A stretch of DNA of 10,137 nucleotides from Bacteroidales bacterium (lineage in GTDB: Bacteria > Bacteroidota > Bacteroidia > Bacteroidales > UBA932), in contig JAEEIQ010000117.1 of assembly GCA_016281435.1 (NCBI GenBank), positions 1-10,137 on the forward strand. Direction: 5' to 3'. Shown in pieces: positions 1 to 4,046 of this stretch. The notes under the pieces were generated by a model. It saw nothing but the letters and a program-made list of their open reading frames with translations. It was not told the origin of the DNA and did no database searches. Every line of letters starts with the position of its first letter. The first letter of the stretch is position 1. A program made the translations under genes and the position numbers.

Positions 1-1
1 A

Positions 2-205
2 ATGTCTGAATTGACCCACAAGGAGGAGGTGGAACTTCTCCAGATGAAGATCAAGAGCCTTGAGCAAGCCTTGAAGATGGCAAACATCAAGGCTGAGGGG
101 TTTGAGTATATGATGGGAGTACTGAAGGAGGAGTACGGGATAGACTTGTCAAAAAAAGTCGAGGCCAAACGGTTGAAGCACTCAAAGAAAGACACCCGGA
201 AGTGA
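2..205 (+). CDS. IS3-family transposase OrfA, probably 5'-truncated by the window edge
   Basis: The 67-residue reading frame is strongly helical and charged, with a leucine/methionine-rich segment at residues about 13-40 that fits the coiled-coil (leucine-zipper) region of IS3 OrfA proteins, which mediates dimerisation. The usual N-terminal helix-turn-helix is missing, so the ATG at 2 is probably an internal methionine and the true start lies upstream of the window. The stop at 203-205 overlaps the GTG that can open orfB. An A7 run at 151-157 offers a -1 frameshift into the orfB frame. Confidence is high for the family and low for the start. Confidence 0.7.
   Translation: MSELTHKEEVELLQMKIKSLEQALKMANIKAEGFEYMMGVLKEEYGIDLSKKVEAKRLKHSKKDTRK
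151..157 (+). promoter_or_regulatory. Putative programmed -1 frameshift site in the IS3 element
   Basis: A run of seven A residues is read in the orfA frame as A AAA AAA, a classical slippery heptamer. The orfB frame is open from this run up to the GTG at 202, so a -1 slip would give a continuous OrfAB fusion joining the coiled coil to the DDE domain. IS3-family elements are known to make their active transposase this way. The open frame and the heptamer are seen in the sequence; slippage itself is inferred. Confidence 0.65.
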
Positions 206-681
206 GCCTTTCCTCGCTGTGTGAACTGTTCGGCTATACTCGCCAGGGATACTGGAAGCAGCGTCAGGAGCACTATCGGGAAGAGATTGATACGACAGCT
301 CTGCTAAATGAGGTCCGTATGGTTCGTGTCGATATGCCCCGCTGTGGCGTACGCAAACTACAGGTGATACTGGAAGAGAAAGGACACAATATCGGTCGAG
401 ATCGGTTATTCGCATTGTTGCGTTCAGAAGGAATGCTGGTAGTCAGGCGGCATACACGTATCATTACCACCTATTCACGTCATTGGATGAAGAAGTATTC
501 CAATCTGATCAGGGAGCTGAAGATAGCCCACCCCAATCAGGTATGGGTTAGCGACATAACCTATGTGGAGGTCCGCGAGGAAGAAGAACGCTCCTTTGCT
601 TATCTTTCTTTAGTGACAGATGCCTATACGCACGAGATTGTGGGATGGGCAGTTTTGCTCACGGCGGGGTGTTCGGATTGA
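202..681 (+). pseudogene. IS3-family transposase OrfB (DDE integrase domain), 3'-truncated
   Basis: The product is the catalytic subunit of an IS3-type transposase. An HTH_21-like region (about residues 30-85, including the CGVRKLQ and GRDRL segments) precedes the integrase core. The first catalytic Asp is D118 in VWVSDITY and the second is D140 in SLVTDAYTHEIVGW. The conserved sequence ends at residue about 149-151 and is replaced by about nine unrelated residues before a TGA. OrfB proteins normally run to about 270-290 residues, so roughly 120 residues with the catalytic Glu are lost and the protein should be inactive. The GTG at 202 overlaps the orfA stop; translation more likely enters by frameshift at 151-157. 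Confidence 0.85.
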
Positions 682-713
682 CCCCGGTGAGTGGAATGGG
701 CAGTTTTGCTCAC
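645..713. repeat. 18-bp direct repeats flanking a stem-loop; possible tip of a second insertion element
   Basis: The 18-mer ATGGGCAGTTTTGCTCAC occurs at 645-662 and again, identical, at 696-713, start to start 51 bp. Between and overlapping them, CTCACGGCGGGGT (659-671) can pair with ACCCCGGTGAG (680-690 region), giving a near-perfect stem with one bulge. The first copy starts exactly where the IS3 orfB homology ends. Repeated internal motifs near a TG-starting terminus are known in IS21-family ends, so an IS21-like tip is one possible identity. This is inference: no transposase of such an element is present in the window. Confidence 0.6.
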
Positions 714-946
714 AGCGGGCGCCCCTCCCGACGGGTGAAAAACAACTGGCACGGCGCGGCGGAGCGGAACGGCCTTTGAGCGGCCCCAGGGGCGTTTTTT
801 CCCGCCGCGCGCGTGCCAGATGCGGGTCTCGGGGGGTGGGTGCGGCACGGCGTCCGGAGGTAAATTGTTGATATGATGCGCTTTATTAAAAAGAGGCGTG
901 CCAGATAGATGCAAGTCTTCCGCGCCTGATGTCGGGCCCCTCCCTT
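682..946. other. Gene-free GC-rich tract between the IS3 remnant and tRNA-Met
   Basis: No reading frame here looks like a protein. The tract contains the second copy of the 18-mer (696-713), the inverted repeat at 746-819, and two copies of GCGTGCCAGAT (811-821 and 896-906). It probably consists of element debris. Composition changes from very GC-rich (720-860) to mixed (860-950), consistent with a patchwork. Confidence 0.5.
746..819. repeat. Near-perfect 17/18-bp inverted repeat with a 39-nt loop
   Basis: The arm at 746-762 (CTGGCACGGCGCGGCGG) is the reverse complement of 802-819 apart from one extra G. The loop holds further short self-complementary segments (GGCC-7 nt-GGCC and GCCCCAGGGGC) and a T6 run at 795-800. 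The structure could extrude as a cruciform or fold strongly in RNA. It is too long-looped and lacks a terminal U tract, so it is not a standard terminator. A REP-like or MITE-like unit, or an element end, is possible. Confidence 0.55.
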
Positions 947-949
947 AAA

Positions 950-980
950 AACAAAAAAGCCATCACAAAACTTGTGACGG
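950..980 (-). terminator. Rho-independent terminator downstream of tRNA-Met
   Basis: On the minus strand a 9-bp stem (960-968 paired with 972-980, one G-T wobble) closes a 3-nt loop and is followed by CTTTTTTGTTTTT. It sits about 70 nt past the tRNA-Met 3' end and would terminate its transcript. Confidence 0.75.
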
Positions 981-1048
981 GTATATGGAGAGTTCGCCTG
1001 TGAGGCCGCGCGTAGGGGGGCCAAGACATATATGTAATGTAGTTTTCG

Positions 1049-1122
1049 TAGCGGGAGTGGGGCATGATCCCACGACCTCCGGATTATGAATCCGACGCTC
1101 TAACCAGCTGAGCTACCCCGCC
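1049..1122 (-). tRNA. tRNA-Met (anticodon CAT), elongator type
   Basis: The minus strand folds into a full cloverleaf of 74 nt including the discriminator A. The acceptor stem pairs GGCGGGG with TCCCGCT (two G-T wobbles), the D-arm carries AGCTGGTTA with the GG pair, and the anticodon loop TTCATAA gives CAT (1086-1088). The 3' CCA is not encoded. The paired first acceptor position argues against initiator tRNA, which has an unpaired 1-72. A tRNA-Ile2 read by lysidine modification cannot be excluded from the anticodon alone. The T-loop reads ATCATGC rather than the usual TTC-purine-A pattern, so positions 54 and 58 are exchanged (A54, T58). Confidence 0.9.
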
Positions 1123-1143
1123 ATCGTTGTTCCGGAAAGGGCC

Positions 1144-1157
1144 GTCGGCAAGCCGAC
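1144..1157. repeat. Perfect palindrome in the tRNA-Met leader
   Basis: GTCGGC-AA-GCCGAC is a perfect 6-bp inverted repeat with a 2-nt centre. It lies between the predicted tRNA-Met -7 box and the mature tRNA, so it is in the 5' leader removed by RNase P. It may be a leader hairpin or a protein-binding site; nothing further supports a role. Confidence 0.4.
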
Positions 1158-1174
1158 CCGCCAAAACCGGGCTG

Positions 1175-1182
1175 CAAATATA
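1175..1182 (-). promoter_or_regulatory. Bacteroidota -7 box (TATATTTG) for tRNA-Met
   Basis: The minus strand reads TATATTTGC, matching TAnnTTTG. It predicts a start near 1168 and a leader of about 45 nt before the tRNA. A TTTG -33 element at the right distance is not evident. Confidence 0.6.
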
Positions 1183-1204
1183 GACAAAAAAATTAAAAGT
1201 TGAG

Positions 1205-1212
1205 TATCTTTG
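1205..1212 (+). promoter_or_regulatory. Bacteroidota -7 box (TATCTTTG) for the exported protein at 1234
   Basis: TATCTTTGC matches TAnnTTTG and lies 21 bp before the ATG chosen for the downstream gene. It is back to back with the tRNA-Met box, with 22 AT-rich bases between the two. No clear TTTG -33 element is seen. Confidence 0.6.
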
Positions 1213-1233
1213 CGATGACAAATGATTTGTGAC

Positions 1234-1839
1234 ATGAAAAAGATTGTTTTGTCATTGCTGGCAGCGCTCGTCTGCGTCAGCTGTTTTGCAGAAGCCTCAT
1301 CCCGGAAAGAAGAGCGTAAGGCCGTCAGGGATTCCCTGAAGGCCGTCAAGGTCGAGGGAGCCCATCACAAGGGTGTGCATATCTGCATCGACGGGGAAAA
1401 ACTCAGCGCCGGACAACAGTCGCTTCTCCTTTCCGACATCGAAGGGGTCGATTACAACGATGTGTGGGCCGGCTACCGCAAGCAGCGCCGTCTCGGCAAC
1501 GGGCTGGCTATCGGCGGGTCGGCTATGATAGGCGTCGGCGCCGTTGCCGGCGGGGTGAGCCTCGCCTATGTGCTGGCCGGAGTGCTCGGAGCCGCCCTGA
1601 CCCTGGGCAAGGGCGACGTCAATCCGATTATGGACACCGCTGGATACTGGGCGATAGGGGGACTTGTCTCAGCTGGAGCCGGCGCGGGCCTTCTGGCCGC
1701 CGGAATCCCCATACGGGTGAAGGCGGACAAGAAGATGAAGTCCGTCTGCGATTCTTACAACAACGCTTCCCGCAGGGTCGAAAAGAGCGTCCTGCTCGGA
1801 CCGACCGCGTCAGGTGTCGGGATATCAGTCAATTTCTGA
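1234..1839 (+). CDS. Exported protein of unknown function with two glycine/alanine-rich hydrophobic segments
   Basis: I do not recognise the family. The ATG at 1234 gives a clean signal peptide (MKK, a hydrophobic core, then a cleavage region around SCFA-EA); the ATG at 1222 would add four residues and sits very near the promoter box. No good lipobox is seen, although Cys residues fall at the end of the hydrophobic core. After the signal comes a charged segment, a region with GVHICIDGEKLSAGQQ, then two Gly/Ala-rich stretches (about residues 90-119 and 136-162) that could be membrane helices. A basic linker and the C-terminal GPTASGVGISVNF follow; the ending in Phe after an alternating pattern is reminiscent of outer-membrane-associated proteins. 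It is a single-gene unit, and its last 15 bases overlap the end of the convergent yhhN-type gene. Confidence 0.75.
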   Translation: MKKIVLSLLAALVCVSCFAEASSRKEERKAVRDSLKAVKVEGAHHKGVHICIDGEKLSAGQQSLLLSDIEGVDYNDVWAGYRKQRRLGNGLAIGGSAMIGVGAVAGGVSLAYVLAGVLGAALTLGKGDVNPIMDTAGYWAIGGLVSAGAGAGLLAAGIPIRVKADKKMKSVCDSYNNASRRVEKSVLLGPTASGVGISVNF

Positions 1840-2517
1840 CCGGCCTTTCAATATCCCGGAGACCATGGCGCTGACGAGCAGGTACTCGGCAGGGAGGTAA
1901 GTCGCCATCGTGAGGGCATGCCTGAGGCCGAAATCTATCCCGGCGAAGGAACTGAGGGCGATGAACGCGTCCGAGACGAGGAACAGCAGCCCGCCCGCGA
2001 CGACGGCCCAGGCCCATTTCTGGCCGCGTATGACGCGGATGGCTCCGGCGGAAACCACGTACGTCAATGTGAATGCATAGACGCCGATCGCGGCGGCCAT
2101 GGCTCCGTGCAGGCCGAACAGCCCTGGCAGGGTGCCGGCGACGGCGAGGGGAACGAGGAGGCAGAGCGTCTCTTTCCACCCCTTCAGGCCGCCGAGGCCG
2201 TGGAGCAGGATCACCAGATAACACACATGTCCGAGCAGGAATGCCCCGAGGCCGGCCGCGAAACAGGCGAAGCCATCAAACAGCAGGAGGACGTCCCCGG
2301 CCGTGTGCATGAAGAGCCCGGCGGCGAGCCACGCCACCAGGGGACCGCGGTTCCCGGGGAGCAATTCCAGAAGGGCTGCGGCAGCGAGCGACGGGATCAG
2401 GAGGGGCTTGACGAAGGGGTGGATGGATTCGATGCCGAAGGCGAGCGGAATCACTTCAACCAGCGACAGCAGTGCAAAGACGCAGAGCGCGATGCGGGAG
2501 GATTTCTTGGTCGTCAT
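1825..2517 (-). CDS. Lysoplasmalogenase-family (YhhN/TMEM86) integral membrane protein
   Basis: The 230-residue protein is almost entirely hydrophobic, with about eight predicted membrane helices, the usual size for the YhhN family. Family signatures are visible: AGDVLLLF with the conserved Asp near residue 75, FLLGHVCYL soon after, LFLVSDAFIAL near residue 185, and TYLPAEYLLV close to the C-terminus. Characterised members (TMEM86B and bacterial YhhN homologues) cleave the vinyl-ether bond of lysoplasmalogens to give an aldehyde and a glycerophospholipid headgroup. Substrate here is inferred from family only. A strong terminator lies just 15 nt upstream of the start codon and no TAnnTTTG box is seen between them, so expression may rely on readthrough from ispF/tRNA-Gln or a weak promoter. 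The 3' end overlaps the convergent gene by 15 bp. Confidence 0.88.
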   Translation of the reverse strand: MTTKKSSRIALCVFALLSLVEVIPLAFGIESIHPFVKPLLIPSLAAAALLELLPGNRGPLVAWLAAGLFMHTAGDVLLLFDGFACFAAGLGAFLLGHVCYLVILLHGLGGLKGWKETLCLLVPLAVAGTLPGLFGLHGAMAAAIGVYAFTLTYVVSAGAIRVIRGQKWAWAVVAGGLLFLVSDAFIALSSFAGIDFGLRHALTMATYLPAEYLLVSAMVSGILKGRSEID

Positions 2518-2532
2518 AGTGTCATTGGAACG

Positions 2533-2562
2533 AAAAACAGCCGGGACTTTTCCGGCTGTTGG
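2533..2562 (-). terminator. Rho-independent terminator after tRNA-Gln
   Basis: A perfect 9-bp stem (AACAGCCGG at 2536-2544 with CCGGCTGTT at 2552-2560) closes a 7-nt loop. On the minus strand it is followed by a T tract. It ends transcription coming from tRNA-Gln and probably ispF, and lies 15 nt before the yhhN-type start codon. Confidence 0.85.
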
Positions 2563-2566
2563 TTAG

Positions 2567-2637
2567 TTGAGATAGAAGGACTCGAACCCTCACTGACAGA
2601 GCCAGAATCTGTAGTGCTACCATTACACCATATCTCA
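2567..2637 (-). tRNA. tRNA-Gln (anticodon CTG)
   Basis: The minus strand forms a 71-nt cloverleaf: acceptor TGAGATA with TATCTCA, anticodon stem ACAGA with TCTGT, loop TTCTGGC giving CTG (2603-2605), and a canonical T-loop TTCGAGT. The discriminator is A and the CCA is not encoded. It follows ispF by 70 bp and has its own promoter with both -33 and -7 boxes. Confidence 0.93.
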
Positions 2638-2668
2638 ATATTTTCAGGCCCGCGCAAAAACGGGACTG

Positions 2669-2699
2669 CAAATGTACAACAGTTTTACAGAAAAGCAAA
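2669..2699 (-). promoter_or_regulatory. Complete Bacteroidota promoter for tRNA-Gln (TTTG-N19-TACATTTG)
   Basis: On the minus strand TTTG (2696-2699) is separated by 19 nt from TACATTTG (2669-2676), an exact fit to the TTTG-N19-21-TAnnTTTG consensus. It begins about 9 nt after the ispF stop codon, so no ispF terminator fits between them. Confidence 0.8.
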
Positions 2700-2707
2700 A
2701 TTTTTTT

Positions 2708-3184
2708 CTACCGCTGCACGGCCGCAACGGCCCAGACCTCGCAGCCCTCGCCCCGTCCCACGAAACCGAGCCGCTCGGTGGTGGTCGCCTTTACGCTGAC
2801 CCGGGAAGCGTCCACTCCGAGGATTCCTGCGAGGGTGGCCCGCATCTGCGGCACGAAAGGACCTATCTTCGGGGCCTGCAGGGCTATGGTGACGTCCACG
2901 TTGCCTACGGACCATCCTTCGGCGCGGATCATGCCGACGACGCGGGCGAGCAGGATCTTGCTGTCTATCCCGGCGAATTCGTCGGAGTTGTCCGGAAAAT
3001 GGTGCCCTATGTCCCCGAGCGCAAGGGCCCCGAGGAGGGCGTCGCACAGGGCGTGGATTGCCACGTCCCCGTCCGAATGCGCCACGAAGCCCATGTCCGA
3101 GGGAATCTGCACCCCTCCGAGCCACATCGGCAGCCCGGCCTCGAGCCGATGCACGTCATATCCTTGACCTATCCTGTATTCCAT
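2708..3184 (-). CDS. ispF: 2-C-methyl-D-erythritol 2,4-cyclodiphosphate synthase (IspF)
   Basis: IspF converts 4-diphosphocytidyl-2-C-methyl-D-erythritol 2-phosphate to the 2,4-cyclodiphosphate with release of CMP, the fifth step of the MEP isoprenoid pathway; it works as a cytosolic homotrimer. Metal ligands are visible as D10-x-H12 in GYDVHRL and H44 in SDGDVAIHAL. The GDIGHHFPD and KATTTERLGFVGRGEG motifs are intact. The length of 158 residues is normal. The ATG at 3184 is chosen because the in-frame ATG at 3217 adds a hydrophobic stretch absent from the family and would place the start upstream of the -7 box at 3190-3197. The short distance from box to ATG suggests a very short or absent 5' leader. 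tRNA-Gln follows on the same strand without an intervening terminator. Confidence 0.96.
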   Translation of the reverse strand: MEYRIGQGYDVHRLEAGLPMWLGGVQIPSDMGFVAHSDGDVAIHALCDALLGALALGDIGHHFPDNSDEFAGIDSKILLARVVGMIRAEGWSVGNVDVTIALQAPKIGPFVPQMRATLAGILGVDASRVSVKATTTERLGFVGRGEGCEVWAVAAVQR

Positions 3185-3189
3185 AAATG

Positions 3190-3197
3190 CAAAGATA
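3190..3197 (-). promoter_or_regulatory. Bacteroidota -7 box (TATCTTTG) for ispF
   Basis: TATCTTTGC on the minus strand ends 6 nt before the ispF ATG, so initiation is expected at or next to the start codon. No clear TTTG -33 box is seen. Confidence 0.6.
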
Positions 3198-3217
3198 ATG
3201 TATAAAATAAATTTCAC

Positions 3218-3225
3218 TATCTTTG
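3218..3225 (+). promoter_or_regulatory. Possible -7 box (TATCTTTG) reading into the remnant at 3229
   Basis: TATCTTTG on the plus strand lies 20 bp from, and points away from, the ispF -7 box. No -33 element is visible. It could drive a short transcript across 3229-3463, or be a relic of a lost gene. Confidence 0.4.
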
Positions 3226-3228
3226 TTT

Positions 3229-3375
3229 GGAGAAATAAACGTAACGAGCGGGCAGAAGTTTAAAATCAATGTCAGGACATCCGTTTCCACTCTTTCCCAG
3301 ACCCTGACCTTCACTGCCGACAAGGAACTGTCTCCGGGACGTCTCTACACCATCAACAGCGCTCCTGCAGAGTAA
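3229..3375 (+). pseudogene. Probable 3' remnant of a surface-protein gene
   Basis: This frame stays open for 48 codons to TAA at 3373-3375 and has no ATG or GTG start. Its translation runs from GEINVTSGQKFKINV to GRLYTINSAPAE, an alternating polar/hydrophobic pattern with a TLTFTADKELSPG segment. That resembles the C-terminal strands of Bacteroidota surface or fimbrillin-like proteins, but the match is impressionistic. The upstream part of any such gene is missing, replaced by the ispF promoter region. The only ATG nearby (3270) is in another frame and stops after 12 codons. A chance open frame is the alternative. Confidence 0.35.
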
Positions 3376-3407
3376 CGACGCCGCCATCCGTCTTTGTGTC
3401 GCACAAC

Positions 3408-3440
3408 TTTGTGTAATCCCCGAAATAATTACTATCTTTG
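3408..3440 (+). promoter_or_regulatory. Complete Bacteroidota promoter for the H1-like gene (TTTG-N21-TATCTTTG)
   Basis: TTTG at 3408-3411 and TATCTTTG at 3433-3440 are 21 nt apart, within the consensus spacing. The start codon follows 23 nt after the box, leaving a leader of roughly 15-18 nt. Confidence 0.75.
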
Positions 3441-3463
3441 CGCCGAATTAATTCACAAAAGAC

Positions 3464-3979
3464 ATGAATCTCAGAGACATCAAGAAAGACATCGACTACG
3501 TGCTCGGTGCATTCGTAGAAGACTGCTCCGTGTGCGCAGCCGTCAACCCCGATCTTTCAGAGACCAAGATAGCCGGCCTCATGGAAGAGGGCGTCACTCT
3601 TTACAACGAGCTGAAGGACAAGGTATCCGCCAAGGTTGAAGGCTCCAAGAAGGCTTATTTCGACGGCCTCCGCAAGGAACTCCTCGAGAAGGTGGACGCC
3701 CTTTATGACAAGCTCAGCGAAGCCGTGAAGAACGCCGGCAAGGAAGCTCCCGCAGAGGAGAAGAAGGCTCCTGCGAAGAAGCCCGCCGCGAAGAAGGCCC
3801 CTGCAAAGAAGGCTGAAGAGGCTCCCGCAGCAGAGGAGAAGGCTCCTGCGAAGAAGCCCGCCGCGAAAAAGGCTCCCGCCAAGAAGGCTGAGGCCGCTCC
3901 CGCAGAGGAGAAGAAGGCTCCCGCCAAGAAGCCCGCTGCGAAGAAGCCCGCCGCAAAGAAGGCTCCCGAGGCCGAGTAA
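3464..3979 (+). CDS. Histone H1-like protein: conserved Bacteroidales helical domain with lysine/alanine repeat tail
   Basis: Residues 1-90 form a helical, mixed-charge domain beginning MNLRDIKKDIDYVLGAF, which I associate with a short conserved hypothetical protein of Bacteroidales. Residues 92-171 are a low-complexity tail of APAKKPAAKKAPAKKAE-type repeats, like eukaryotic H1 C-terminal tails and bacterial H1-like or HU-tail proteins. Such tails bind and neutralise DNA, so a nucleoid-associated role is inferred. Three tandem 75-bp units encode the tail (3749-3823, 3824-3898, 3899-3976). EE and EEKK blocks interrupt the lysines, so charge is patterned rather than uniformly basic. It has its own complete promoter and is followed by a strong hairpin. 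The fold and DNA-binding role are unproven. Confidence 0.8.
   Translation: MNLRDIKKDIDYVLGAFVEDCSVCAAVNPDLSETKIAGLMEEGVTLYNELKDKVSAKVEGSKKAYFDGLRKELLEKVDALYDKLSEAVKNAGKEAPAEEKKAPAKKPAAKKAPAKKAEEAPAAEEKAPAKKPAAKKAPAKKAEAAPAEEKKAPAKKPAAKKPAAKKAPEAE
3749..3976 (+). repeat. Three tandem 75-bp coding repeats in the H1-like tail
   Basis: Units at 3749-3823, 3824-3898 and 3899-3976 each encode a 25-26 residue block starting with Pro-Ala and containing APAKKPAAKK. Units one and two differ by a few codons. Unit three has PAAKKPAAKK in place of PAAKKAPAKK. Nucleotide identity is high enough for slippage or recombination to change the copy number. Confidence 0.85.
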
Positions 3980-3998
3980 GATTCATCAAGGTGCAAAT

Positions 3999-4030
3999 GG
4001 GCGGTGACCAAGGATATTTGGCCACCGCCC
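3999..4030 (+). terminator. Strong hairpin between the H1-like gene and the PBP4-type gene, no U tract
   Basis: GGGCGGTG (3999-4006) pairs with CACCGCCC (4023-4030), and inside it CCAA pairs with TTGG across an A-C mismatch, leaving a 6-nt loop. No T run follows, so it may be a weak terminator, an mRNA 3'-end stabiliser or an attenuator. The next start codon is only 16 nt downstream. Confidence 0.5.
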
Positions 4031-4046
4031 GTGTCGCTTAAGTCAG

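Larger units (their letters stand above)
1..655 (+). mobile_element. IS3-family insertion sequence remnant, truncated at the right end
   Basis: This stretch holds the orfA/orfB arrangement of an IS3-family element: a short coiled-coil ORF followed in the -1 frame by a DDE integrase-type ORF. The left end lies outside the window. On the right, homology to the transposase stops just after the V-G-W motif near 640-648, so the last third of orfB, the third catalytic residue and the right inverted repeat are absent. A repeat block unrelated to IS3 begins at that point (645-713). The copy therefore cannot transpose on its own. IS3 assignment rests on the reading of the protein; the IS subgroup is not determined. 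Confidence 0.85.

Noticed and set aside
746..819. Inverted repeat as a rho-independent terminator of the IS remnant
   Set aside because: The loop is 39 nt and no T tract follows the right arm; the T6 run lies inside the loop.
624..1024. Open frames on both strands of the gene-free tract
   Set aside because: They cross the 18-mer repeats, the inverted repeat and the terminator, and have no protein-like pattern or promoter.
1..1122. tRNA-Met as the attachment site of an integrated element
   Set aside because: Mobile debris lies downstream of the tRNA 3' end, but no second copy of the tRNA 3' sequence and no integrase are present in the window.
1918..2799. Plus-strand open frame running through yhhN and tRNA-Gln
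   Set aside because: It passes through a terminator and a tRNA gene, and its low-complexity Glu/Gly/Arg composition is that of an antisense frame to a hydrophobic protein.
3185..3217. N-terminal extension of IspF from the ATG at 3217
   Set aside because: It spans the -7 box and adds a hydrophobic leader not found in this cytosolic enzyme; the ATG at 3184 fits the family.
3749..3976. 75-bp tandem repeats as a CRISPR array or origin iterons
   Set aside because: The units are contiguous, in frame and codon-structured with no spacers; they encode the protein tail.
3703..4011. Minus-strand frame encoding Phe/Ala/Gly repeats
   Set aside because: It is the complement of the Lys/Ala repeats in the H1-like tail, not a gene.
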